NCBI RefSeq assembly: GCF_033097505.1
Contig: NZ_AP028654.1
Span: 1,570,001-1,634,000 of the forward strand
Length of the DNA stretch: 64,000 bases
Origin: Helicovermis profundi
GTDB taxonomy: Bacteria; Bacillota; Clostridia; Peptostreptococcales; Acidaminobacteraceae
Direction of reading: 5' to 3'
Shown here: piece after piece, positions 54,916 to 63,273 of the stretch
Position numbering within the stretch: position 1 is the first letter of the stretch
How the letters are laid out: each line of letters starts with the position of its first letter
Notes under the pieces: model-generated
Told to the model about the DNA's origin: nothing
The model's database searches: none
Seen by the model: only the letters and a program-made list of their open reading frames with translations
Made by a program: the position numbers and the translations under genes

Positions 54916-56685
54916 TTATTTAAAATTCACTTGATTTTTGCCAAGATTTTTAGATGTATATAGGGCCTCATCAGCTCTTGTAATTAATATATCTAATTCG
55001 TCATTTTGATTTATTTGTGTTATACCAATACTAGTAGTGATTTTTTCGCTTATGTGAAAGTCTACGATGGAAAGTTCTTTTTTAAGGCGATTTGCAAATG
55101 ATAATGCATCATTTAAAGTAGAACTTGGTAATATCATTATAAATTCATCGCCTCCCCACCTTGCAACAATATCAGATGTTCTTGCTAAATTTATTAGAAA
55201 ATTTGAAAAGTCCATTAATATATCATCACCAGCATTGTGACCAAAATTATCATTAATATTTTTAAAATTATCGATGTCTAACATAAGTATACATATGTCT
55301 TCTTTATATCTTTTAACTCTATTTAGTGCTTTTCTAATATGATCATTAAAAGCTCTTCGGTTATATAAAGATGTAAGTTCATCAATCGTAGAAAGTTCAA
55401 ACAGTTTTTTTTCAACTAAAAGCCTTTTATTTATTTCTTTTTCAAGATTAATTTTACTTGTAGTTGTTTTCTTTAATTGTTTTACCATTTCATTAAAGTT
55501 TTCAGCAAGCTGTCCTATTTCATTATCAGATTTAATATCGATTTTATAATCAAAGTTACCTTGACCAATTTTATTTACTCCATCTCTAAGTATTGTAAGT
55601 GGTTTTAGTATAATCTTCGAACTATAAATAGATACAAGAATAATAGATAGTATAGTAATAAATAATATTATAAAATACTTATTAGTTATACTACTTAGTT
55701 TAGATAAAACTTCTTTTTTACTTACACTAGTAAATACATACCAATTTTCATTTTGGTTGCCCTTAGAATGATCAATTGAATACTCGCTTCCACCAAAAGC
55801 AATTCCACTTGAGTTAAAAGTGTTACTTATAGGAGCTATGCTTATATATGAATTAGTATTTTCTATCTTAGATACTTTAGGCAAATTAAGGTATTTGATA
55901 AAACTGCTGTCAATACTCTTTGAAAGTGGTTCAGTATTTTCTCTTGCTACAATTAGGCCTTTTGAACGAACAATTGATATATTAATTGTATTATATATTT
56001 TATCATAGCTATTAATTGCTTTTAGAAGAGTATCATTAATATTAATATTAGCTTTTAATAAACCAATAAATTTATTGTTATCATAAATTGGAACAACAAT
56101 ACCAATTACATAACCGTCTACACTTAAGTCGAAGCCCCTATCGTCTAAAAAAACTTGTGGATTCCCATCGTTATAGCAAGCTTTCCACCAATATTTGTAT
56201 TTGTGTGTTATTGTTGAGAGTTTATTAGTTAAACCAACAGCTAAACCGTATTTATTTGTTACAAAAATTTCTCCATAATAGTTATTACTTATGCTTTTTT
56301 GTTTGTTCAAATAATTAGATAAATCAGTTTCCATAAAAGATCTTGTAAATTCAGTATTCTCAGTTCTTTCATTTTTCCATTTTTCATTTAAATCCTTTAA
56401 TAAAGAATCCCTATTTTCTAAAGAAATACTAGAATACTTTTCATTACTTTCCTTTAATTTTTTAATAAAAATAGGAGAAGCAGAAAGAGTAGTGACATTT
56501 CGAATCATGTCATAAAGGTGTTCATCAATATAAAATGAAACAAGTTTTGTTATTTCTTCAATTTTTACTTTTTCCTCATCAATAATTGAATTTTTATATA
56601 TATTATTTAGTAAAATTGAACCAAAAGATAGGCTTATAATGCCAATTATTGTGATAACTATTATAAACTTGTTTTTTATTTTCAT
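54916..56685 (-). CDS. Membrane diguanylate cyclase with extracytoplasmic sensor and HAMP domain
   Basis: 589 residues from the ATG at 56685, with GGGGG just upstream. TM1 about 6-25; a long outside Cache-like domain (about 30-320) with typical VTNKYGLAVGLTNK and VVPIYDNNKFIGLLKANINI strands; TM2 about 325-345; HAMP about 350-400 (LKPLTILRDGVNKIGQGNFD); a short coiled linker; GGDEF domain about 425-589. The active loop is RWGGDEFIMILPS, intact, so it should make cyclic-di-GMP. No RxxD inhibitory site is obvious. It sits next to other cyclic-di-GMP genes. Confidence 0.88.
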   Translation of the reverse strand: MKIKNKFIIVITIIGIISLSFGSILLNNIYKNSIIDEEKVKIEEITKLVSFYIDEHLYDMIRNVTTLSASPIFIKKLKESNEKYSSISLENRDSLLKDLNEKWKNERTENTEFTRSFMETDLSNYLNKQKSISNNYYGEIFVTNKYGLAVGLTNKLSTITHKYKYWWKACYNDGNPQVFLDDRGFDLSVDGYVIGIVVPIYDNNKFIGLLKANININDTLLKAINSYDKIYNTINISIVRSKGLIVARENTEPLSKSIDSSFIKYLNLPKVSKIENTNSYISIAPISNTFNSSGIAFGGSEYSIDHSKGNQNENWYVFTSVSKKEVLSKLSSITNKYFIILFITILSIILVSIYSSKIILKPLTILRDGVNKIGQGNFDYKIDIKSDNEIGQLAENFNEMVKQLKKTTTSKINLEKEINKRLLVEKKLFELSTIDELTSLYNRRAFNDHIRKALNRVKRYKEDICILMLDIDNFKNINDNFGHNAGDDILMDFSNFLINLARTSDIVARWGGDEFIMILPSSTLNDALSFANRLKKELSIVDFHISEKITTSIGITQINQNDELDILITRADEALYTSKNLGKNQVNFK

Positions 56686-56744
56686 AAAAACCCCCAATTA
56701 TGTATTATACTTACCCACAAAAATAAGAAATATTATATTTTTTG

Positions 56745-56771
56745 TAAAGTTTTATTATTATTAAGCCGATA
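56745..56771 (+). promoter_or_regulatory. Sigma-D (SigD/FliA-type) flagellar promoter of the YjfB-like gene
   Basis: TAAA (56745-56748), a 16-base spacer and GCCGATA (56765-56771), 43 bases before the ATG, match the sigma-28 consensus (TAAA, N15, GCCGATAA). AAGGAG follows before the start codon. Confidence 0.8.
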
Positions 56772-56814
56772 CCATTATATATCAATTTTTTCAAGATACA
56801 AAGGAGTGATTTTT

Positions 56815-56991
56815 ATGGATATCGCTTCACTTTCAACTGCGATGAGTCAAATGAATATTGCAAGTCAAGTTTCAACAAGAGTTATGAAACTTGGTATGGA
56901 TAGTGCAAAGCAAAATATGGAAAATCAATTAAAAATAATAGAGCAATCTGTTTCACCAAATCTTGGAAAAAATATTGATATAAAATTATAG
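56815..56991 (+). CDS. YjfB-like small motility-associated protein
   Basis: 58 residues from the ATG at 56815, with AAGGAG 8 bases upstream. The pattern MDIASLSTAMSQMNIASQ, then VSTRVMKLGMDSAKQ and a Met/Gln-rich helix, is that of the YjfB (PF14070) family of putative motility proteins in flagellated Firmicutes. A flagellar-type promoter directly upstream supports co-expression with motility genes. Short, amphipathic and without a signal peptide. Its exact role is unknown. Confidence 0.85.
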   Translation: MDIASLSTAMSQMNIASQVSTRVMKLGMDSAKQNMENQLKIIEQSVSPNLGKNIDIKL

Positions 56992-57011
56992 CCTTTTAGG
57001 CTATTTTTTTG
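56988..57011 (+). terminator. Terminator of the YjfB-like gene
   Basis: Stem ATAGCC/GGCTAT with a 5-base loop and T7 on the + strand, overlapping the stop codon. Confidence 0.85.
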
Positions 57012-57019
57012 TATATAAT

Positions 57020-57060
57020 TTAAATAAAAGTATACAATTTATGTATACTTTTATTTAATA
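57020..57060 (-). terminator. AT-rich hairpin after the GGDEF/HD-GYP gene
   Basis: Perfect arms TTAAATAAAAGTATACA and TGTATACTTTTATTTAA around a short loop. It lies 14 bases past the stop of the minus-strand gene at 57074 and could act as its terminator, though GC content is low. Confidence 0.5.
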
Positions 57061-57073
57061 ATTTATAATTCAA

Positions 57074-59230
57074 TTATGAATCAAATAACTTTAGGAATAC
57101 TTCGGTTATACTAGGATCAAATTGTGAACCTGCACAAAGTTTAATTTCTTCTATTGCTTCTTTGTGTGTTTTTAAAATGTTATATGGTCTTTGATTCGTC
57201 ATAGCATCATATGCATCCACTAAAGATAGTATTCTACACTCAATTGGAATTTCTTCACCTTTTATTTTTAAAGGATATCCTTCTCCATCCCATCTTTCAT
57301 GATGTTTTAATATTAAATCTGCTATATCCGAAAGTTCTTGTGAGTTTATTGCAATCCTATAACCTATTTCTGAATGAGTTTTCATCTTCTTCCATTCAAT
57401 TCGATTTAAAATCGCTTTTTTATTAAGTATACTATCAGGAATTGCAATTTTACCAAGATCATGAACTTCAGCAAGTAATAAAATTTTATCTTTTCTATCA
57501 TTTGATAAATGCATACTTTGCGACATCTTTAAAGACATTTCTTTAACCCTATCTGTATGACCTTTAGTAACATAATCTTTTTCTTTAAGTATAGAAAGAA
57601 GTAAAGCTAACATTTGGTTTCTTCTACTTGTTCTATTTAATAGTTTATTTCTATACATCATGTCATCAGCATCTTTTAAGGCTACGCGTATATTTTCACT
57701 ATCAGAAACAGAATATCCAATTGCTACACTTAATTTAACAATATTATTTTTTTCTATATTATTGTAGTCATCGATTTTTTTATTATGTTTATTCATTAAA
57801 AACGAAATTTTTTCAAAAGTAGAATTATAAATTATAATATAAAATTCATCGCCACCAGTTCGAGCAATAACCGACTCTGCAGAAAAAATTTCCTTTAATA
57901 TATTAGCATAATCTTTAATTATTTTATTTCCAAATTTATGTCCAAAAGAATCATTTATTAATTTAAGTCCATTAATATCACTAACAATAACTGCAATATT
58001 ATCAATTTTTTTTTTTGATATTTCATCAGTTTTATCATTAAAGTAATTTGAATTAAAAAGACCAGTAAGGTTATCATGTATACTTAATTTTATTAGTCTT
58101 TCTTCATATTTTTTTGTTTTAGTAATATCAGTATAAATTACGTAACCCCCAATAACAAGATCATTTTGTCTTAAAAAAACCGTTCTTAGAAGCACGTGAA
58201 TTGCCTTACCATTTTTATCAAATCTAGTAGTTTCAATATTATTTTGAACAGCATTTAAAGAGTCTTTAACATGGTTTATTACATCTGATTTATATGGTTC
58301 TTCTTTTGCAATTAAGTCATATATCTTAGATCCTTGGCACTCACTTTTAGTATATTTATATAAATTAACAAATGCATTATTAGCCCTAATTATATTACCT
58401 AAATTGTCGAACTCTAAAATTGCATCATGCGAATATTCGAACAATACCTCAAATTTATGTTTTTCATCAAGTACTTTGGCTTTTTCTATCATAAGATTTT
58501 GCTTTGCTTTTTCTTTTTCCAAAATTTCAGATTGTAGTTCCTTATTTATTATTACATGTTTTATACTATATATTAAAAACAAAAATATAGATATTAAAAT
58601 TACTAAATAGTATATCTGTGTATTCATAGAAATAAGTGATAATATATTAGTATATGAAGTTTCTAAATAAGTTCCAGTTCCAATATATGCATTAATTTCT
58701 GGAATACCTATTATATAGGCCCTTTTTTTCTCATAAATTGTAGAATTAGGTTTCTTAGATTCATACTCAATATATGAACCTTTTGGATTTTTTTTTGCAG
58801 TTTTAATTATTCTCCTAATAACATAATCACCTTTGTCATTAGTGAAATTCCACATATTTGTGCCTACTTTTGATGGTTCATAAGGTTGAACTAAATAATC
58901 ACCATCATAATCGCTCATAAATAAATAGTTGCTAGAAAAGGAGTCAGAATAAGTCATTCTTGAAACAAGATTAGTAATTCTGTTTATTGCCTCTTTTTTA
59001 GTAATTTTACCATCATTTAATTCTTTTATTAGTGGTGAAATTGTATTGTATGATATAGTAACTTTTTGCTTTAAATCTAATGAAATTTGTCGATTTATTT
59101 CTTTATTTAAAACATTTGTTGTATATGTATTAAGAGAAATAAGTATCGAAAAAACTAGTAAAGTTAAGAGTACAATAAATTTTACATCTAGTTTTTTTAC
59201 TATATTTATAAATTTTCGTTTGATTTTCAA
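57074..59230 (-). CDS. Sensor protein with Cache, PAS, GGDEF and HD-GYP domains
   Basis: 718 residues from the TTG at 59230 (GGTGAT lies 6 bases before it); a GTG at 59245 is the alternative. TM1 about 15-33; a single-Cache outside domain about 40-190 (SNYLFMSDYDGDYLVQPYEP, GDYVIRRIIKTA); TM2 about 200-222; PAS about 262-378 (LEFDNLGNIIRANNAFVNLY); GGDEF about 385-540 with ARTGGDEFYIII; HD-GYP about 545-715 with EVHDLGKIAIPDSIL and HHERWDGEGYPLK. Both output sites look intact, so it could make cyclic-di-GMP and degrade it. The net direction cannot be told from sequence. Confidence 0.9.
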   Translation of the reverse strand: MKIKRKFINIVKKLDVKFIVLLTLLVFSILISLNTYTTNVLNKEINRQISLDLKQKVTISYNTISPLIKELNDGKITKKEAINRITNLVSRMTYSDSFSSNYLFMSDYDGDYLVQPYEPSKVGTNMWNFTNDKGDYVIRRIIKTAKKNPKGSYIEYESKKPNSTIYEKKRAYIIGIPEINAYIGTGTYLETSYTNILSLISMNTQIYYLVILISIFLFLIYSIKHVIINKELQSEILEKEKAKQNLMIEKAKVLDEKHKFEVLFEYSHDAILEFDNLGNIIRANNAFVNLYKYTKSECQGSKIYDLIAKEEPYKSDVINHVKDSLNAVQNNIETTRFDKNGKAIHVLLRTVFLRQNDLVIGGYVIYTDITKTKKYEERLIKLSIHDNLTGLFNSNYFNDKTDEISKKKIDNIAVIVSDINGLKLINDSFGHKFGNKIIKDYANILKEIFSAESVIARTGGDEFYIIIYNSTFEKISFLMNKHNKKIDDYNNIEKNNIVKLSVAIGYSVSDSENIRVALKDADDMMYRNKLLNRTSRRNQMLALLLSILKEKDYVTKGHTDRVKEMSLKMSQSMHLSNDRKDKILLLAEVHDLGKIAIPDSILNKKAILNRIEWKKMKTHSEIGYRIAINSQELSDIADLILKHHERWDGEGYPLKIKGEEIPIECRILSLVDAYDAMTNQRPYNILKTHKEAIEEIKLCAGSQFDPSITEVFLKLFDS

Positions 59231-59307
59231 ATTATCATCACCCACTAATATTTATTTTAATTCACTTACAGTTCATTATACACTATAAATTGAAATTATC
59301 ATAAAAT

Positions 59308-59333
59308 AAAGTCCGTGTTTTAACACGAACTTT
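59308..59333 (-). terminator. Terminator after the cysteine-desulfidase-like gene
   Basis: Stem AAAGTTCGTGTT/AACACGGACTTT (one mismatch) on the minus strand, followed by ATTTTAT. It lies in the 161-base gap before the next gene. Confidence 0.65.
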
Positions 59334-59391
59334 AAAAAATTATTACATATAAATTTCATTTAACTATCAATTATTTAATATAAAGTTTTTA

Positions 59392-60672
59392 CTACTTAGT
59401 TTTAGCTACCATTATTTCTAAAATCATTTTGTCAACTTTTTCCATCCCTTTACTTCCGAGTGTTGCCATATTTAATATTGTTTTCTCAATATCATCATCT
59501 ATTATTCCTTCATATCCACTAACACCTTTATCATTTAGTCCAAGAATAGCTGATGTATAGGCTGCGTCAACTGAATTCGCCACTTTAAGCGAGCAACTTG
59601 TTTTTGCACCATCACAGAATATTCCAGTAATTCCACCAATCTGATTTGCCATAGCTTTTATCATTTGTTCGTATGTTCCCTCGTGTAAATATACATAACC
59701 GGCAGACGCGCCTACTCCTGCTACAGTCGCTCCACAAAGCGCTGAAAGCCTCCCTAAATTTTTCTTAATATGAATAGGTATTAGATTACTTAATAGAAGC
59801 GCTCTTATTAATTTATCTTCACTTAGGTCTAATTTCTGCCACATGGAATATACAGGAATAAAAGCAGTAATACCCTGATCACCACTTCCAGAATTACTCA
59901 TTGCAGCAAGTTTAGATCCGTCCATTCTTGCGTCAATGGCTGCAGTTGTCATCATAAGCGGATAATTTTTATAGTCGCTAGATAGAAAACCATTATCTAT
60001 ATTTTTTTTAATATTTAATCCTACTTGCAATCCATATTTGTTTTTTAAGCCGTCTTCTGAAAGCGCTTTATTTAATTTTACACCTTCTAATATAAAATCA
60101 ACATCGTTAATGTCAACATTTAGAGCGAAATCCCAAATATCTTTAACTGTAGTTATAAATTCTTCATCCTTAATTTGGTTAGCAATTTTTCCTTCAATTT
60201 CTTTTTCAAATATAATTTCTTTATCAGTTTCAATTTTTACAATATTATCATGAATATTTACAATTTCTACTGTCGCACTTTCACCAAGTTTATTATAGAG
60301 CGTTGCTTTAATATAAAGCTTTTCTTCTCTAGAAGTCACATTAATTTTAACAATTTGTTTTTCTCTTAATAAAACACTTTCTTTTACATCTCTATCATTT
60401 ATATCAGCTAAAACTTCTAATCCTTTATCTGAATTACCAGCAATCATACCCAGAATAGCTGCTAAATCGATACCTATAAGACCCGTTCCTGGTATTCCAA
60501 CACCCATAGCATTTTTAAGTATGTTTCCACTTAATTCTAAATCAATTTTTACAATTTCTCCGTCAATATACTTCGATGCCTTAGAAGTTGCAAGTGCAAT
60601 AGCAATTGGTTCAGTACAACCAAGCGCTGGTTTTAACTCTTTTTTTAATGTTTTAATAAAATAATTATACAT
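59392..60672 (-). CDS. CyuA/UPF0597-family L-cysteine desulfidase (serine dehydratase-like)
   Basis: 426 residues. Family signatures: LKPALGCTEPIAIALATSKA (a cluster Cys), NAMGVGIPGTGLIGIDLAA, SGSGDQGITAFIPVY and IGGITGIFCDGAKTSCSLKV (two further Cys for a [4Fe-4S] centre). Such enzymes break cysteine, or related amino acids, into pyruvate, ammonia and sulfide. It begins 3 bases after the MocR regulator stop on the same strand, so it is co-transcribed with its likely regulator. Confidence 0.88.
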   Translation of the reverse strand: MYNYFIKTLKKELKPALGCTEPIAIALATSKASKYIDGEIVKIDLELSGNILKNAMGVGIPGTGLIGIDLAAILGMIAGNSDKGLEVLADINDRDVKESVLLREKQIVKINVTSREEKLYIKATLYNKLGESATVEIVNIHDNIVKIETDKEIIFEKEIEGKIANQIKDEEFITTVKDIWDFALNVDINDVDFILEGVKLNKALSEDGLKNKYGLQVGLNIKKNIDNGFLSSDYKNYPLMMTTAAIDARMDGSKLAAMSNSGSGDQGITAFIPVYSMWQKLDLSEDKLIRALLLSNLIPIHIKKNLGRLSALCGATVAGVGASAGYVYLHEGTYEQMIKAMANQIGGITGIFCDGAKTSCSLKVANSVDAAYTSAILGLNDKGVSGYEGIIDDDIEKTILNMATLGSKGMEKVDKMILEIMVAKTK

Positions 60673-60675
60673 TTT

Positions 60676-62121
60676 TCACCTCATATTTTTTATAATATCG
60701 TTAATAATTCTGACGCCCTTTATTATTTCTTTTTTTGTGCTAGATGTGAAATTTAATCTAATAAAATTTCTTCCTTCATAGCTATTATTAAAAAAGAATT
60801 CGCCTGGTATAAAGTCAACACCATTTTTAAGTGATTCTTTCAATAATAAATCAACAGAAATTCTTTTATCTAGCTGGCACCAAATATAATATCCACCTTT
60901 AGGAATTTGAAACGTTAGTTGGCCTTTATTTAACTCATTGACCATTGCATCTCTCTTTAATTTATAATGAGAACGAACTATTTCTAAATGCTCATTATAA
61001 AAATCTTTAGAAAGAAATTTGTTTATTATATTTTGTGAAATCGTGTTAGCGTGTATATCTATAAACTGATTAAGCAAAGTTAATTTTTTTATAACAGTTT
61101 TATCTGCGGCTATATATCCGATTCGAAAACCTGGAGATAAAGTTTTTGAAAAAGTTCCAATATGTACAACAAAGTTTTCCGTATCTAAAGATTTAATTGA
61201 AGGAGTATATTTATCAAAATAAAGCTCTCCATAAGGGTCTTCCTCAATAATAGGAACTTTGTATTTCTTAGATAAATATAAAATTTTCTTTCTATCTTCA
61301 ATTGACATATTATAACCAGTCGGATTTTGGAAATTCGGAAGTAGATACATAAATTTAATGTTATTGTTTTTAAGTTGAAACTCAATATGGTTTAGGTCTA
61401 TTCCTTCACCACTAATATTTGTAGAAATCAAATTTGCTTTTGCTTTTCTAAATAAATGAATGGCGCCGAAAAATGATGGATTTTCAATAATTATATTATC
61501 ACCTGGGTTCACAAATGTTTGTATCAATAAATTAAGTGCTTGTTGAGAGCCTGAAGTAACCATTAATTCCTTATGATTTAGTTTTATATGTTTATTTGAA
61601 TATAGATATTTAATTAAAGTTAAAACAAATGCTCTATCACCTCTTACTGGAGTTTGAAAAAAAATTTCATTGTTTTCAAGAATCTCAATGTTTATTTGCT
61701 TTAATTTGTCGTAGGGATAGACTTCTTTTGATGGAAATCCACCTGAAAGCGAAATTAAATTTTCTTTTGATACTTCACTCATTATTTTGGACATAATATT
61801 AATTGAATTTTTAAAGGAATAATTTCCTAAATAATTGTCCCAATAGATTTCATTAAAAATATTTTCATTATTTGCAATATTTTTTTCATATATAACGTAT
61901 GTGCCTTTTCCAACCTTTGATTCAATTAAGCCCATATCTTTTAACAAATCATACGATTTTATTGTAGTACTTCTGTTTACTCCAAGGATATCAGCCAATT
62001 TTCTCTCTGAAAGTAAAATAAAACCATTTGGGTATTCTTCAGAAAGTATAAGCATTTCAATTTCATTTTTAATTTGTAAATATAGTGGCAAAGGATCATT
62101 TCTATTAATAGTAAATTTCAT
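60676..62121 (-). CDS. MocR-type regulator: GntR DNA-binding domain fused to an aminotransferase-like domain
   Basis: 481 residues. Residues about 9-78 are a GntR winged helix (PLPLYLQIKNEIEML, LLSERKLADILGVNRSTTIK). From about 115 on it is a class I aminotransferase fold with VTSGSQQALNLLIQTFVNPGD, LLPNFQNPTGYNMS, IIEEDPYGELYFD and the PLP lysine in IGTFSKTLSPGFRIGYIA. MocR proteins sense PLP or amino-compound aldimines. It precedes the cysteine desulfidase-like gene and likely controls this operon. An inverted repeat lies 59-82 bases before its start. Confidence 0.9.
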   Translation of the reverse strand: MKFTINRNDPLPLYLQIKNEIEMLILSEEYPNGFILLSERKLADILGVNRSTTIKSYDLLKDMGLIESKVGKGTYVIYEKNIANNENIFNEIYWDNYLGNYSFKNSINIMSKIMSEVSKENLISLSGGFPSKEVYPYDKLKQINIEILENNEIFFQTPVRGDRAFVLTLIKYLYSNKHIKLNHKELMVTSGSQQALNLLIQTFVNPGDNIIIENPSFFGAIHLFRKAKANLISTNISGEGIDLNHIEFQLKNNNIKFMYLLPNFQNPTGYNMSIEDRKKILYLSKKYKVPIIEEDPYGELYFDKYTPSIKSLDTENFVVHIGTFSKTLSPGFRIGYIAADKTVIKKLTLLNQFIDIHANTISQNIINKFLSKDFYNEHLEIVRSHYKLKRDAMVNELNKGQLTFQIPKGGYYIWCQLDKRISVDLLLKESLKNGVDFIPGEFFFNNSYEGRNFIRLNFTSSTKKEIIKGVRIINDIIKNMR

Positions 62122-62170
62122 ATTTATACCTCACATTTATTATATTCTTCAAATCAGCTTTAGATAAGAG

Positions 62171-62203
62171 CCAATCAAGATTAATTGGACCCATCCAATT
62201 AAT
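62171..62203. promoter_or_regulatory. Candidate MocR operator
   Basis: Perfect inverted repeat ATTAATTGG (62180-62188), loop ACCCAT, CCAATTAAT (62195-62203), with an additional CCAAT half-site at 62171-62175. It sits 59 bases upstream of the MocR start and between the divergently unrelated end of the ABC operon and the regulator. Binding by the neighbouring regulator is an inference. Confidence 0.45.
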
Positions 62204-62233
62204 TATATACCCTAAATATTTAAAACAAATAAA

Positions 62234-62276
62234 AAAAAGCTAAAAATACTTTTTTAATAAGTACTTTTAGCTTTTT
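62234..62276 (-). terminator. Terminator overlapping the end of the ABC ATPase gene
   Basis: Minus-strand stem AAAAAGCTAAAAGTACTT/AAGTATTTTTAGCTTTTT with a short AT loop, then T-rich sequence. The left arm encodes the last residues of the ATPase. Confidence 0.75.
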
Positions 62277-63273
62277 TGTCAGCAATAAAATCTTCAAGAA
62301 TGCTAATATCCTCAATATTTATACCAACGTATATTTTTTCATTAACTTCAAAGTTTTCTTTCATTTGTTCATTAAATGGTATATACGATATTATAATTCC
62401 AAACGAAATTTTAACTATCAATTCTATATACATATTCATTATTGAAATTTCTATTACTTCTCCTTCTTTAGTCAAATCACATTCAAGTTCTTTTCTCCCA
62501 ATAAAAACGCTTTCTGGCCTAATACCAATATATTTATCATGATCAAGTTTTAAATATTTTCCTTTAAATATATTTTTCATACCAACAAAATTTGCGATAA
62601 AAGAATTTTTAGGAAAATGTAGTATTTCTTTCATTGATCCTGTTTGCACAATTTCTCCGTTATTTATAACGCTTACCTTATCACCCAAATAAAATGCTTC
62701 TTCAAAGCTATGAGTTATCATTAGTACAGTAATATTGTATTTTTTATGAATTTTTTTTATATCTCGAATTAATTTCTCTTTTATTTGAGTATCAAGAGCT
62801 GAAAGTGGTTCATCTAGTAATAATATTTCTGGTTTTACAACAAGAGCTCGCATAAGAGAAACTCTTTGTTTCTCACCACCGCTAAGAGATGTAGGAAACC
62901 TATTTAATAATTTTTCAATATTTAAAATTTTTATTAGCTCATTATATAATTCTTCATTTTCTTTAATTTTCTTTTTAAACCTAAATCCATATAAAATATT
63001 ATCCTTTACAGTCATATGTGGAAATAAACTAAATTCTTGATAACAGATAGAGAGATTTCTATTTTCTGGCTTATAGTTATTTACATTTTGATTGTTAATG
63101 AAAATTCCATCATTTTCTGATTTTATAAATCCTCCAATAGAATCAAGTATTAAAGTTTTACCTGCACCACTAGGACCTAAAATTATATAGAATTCTCCTT
63201 TTTTGATTTTCAAATTAATATTTTTTAAACTAAATCTATCAAATCTAAGATTTAAATTCTTAATTTCTATCAT
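62254..63273 (-). CDS. ABC transporter ATPase, tungstate/molybdate type
   Basis: 339 residues from the ATG at 63273 (MIEIKNLNLRF); the longer reading frame to 63291 only adds residues overlapping the permease gene. Walker A GPSGAGKTLILDSIGG, Q-loop YQEFSLFPHM, signature LSGGEKQRVSLMRALV, Walker B ILLLDEPLSAL and the H-loop MITHSFEEAF. A C-terminal TOBE/MOP-like region (about 245-335, GIRPESVFIGRKEL) is the kind that binds oxyanions in ModC/WtpC proteins. It overlaps the permease by 14 bases. Ligand specificity is inferred from the permease. Confidence 0.87.
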   Translation of the reverse strand: MIEIKNLNLRFDRFSLKNINLKIKKGEFYIILGPSGAGKTLILDSIGGFIKSENDGIFINNQNVNNYKPENRNLSICYQEFSLFPHMTVKDNILYGFRFKKKIKENEELYNELIKILNIEKLLNRFPTSLSGGEKQRVSLMRALVVKPEILLLDEPLSALDTQIKEKLIRDIKKIHKKYNITVLMITHSFEEAFYLGDKVSVINNGEIVQTGSMKEILHFPKNSFIANFVGMKNIFKGKYLKLDHDKYIGIRPESVFIGRKELECDLTKEGEVIEISIMNMYIELIVKISFGIIISYIPFNEQMKENFEVNEKIYVGINIEDISILEDFIADKKAKSTY

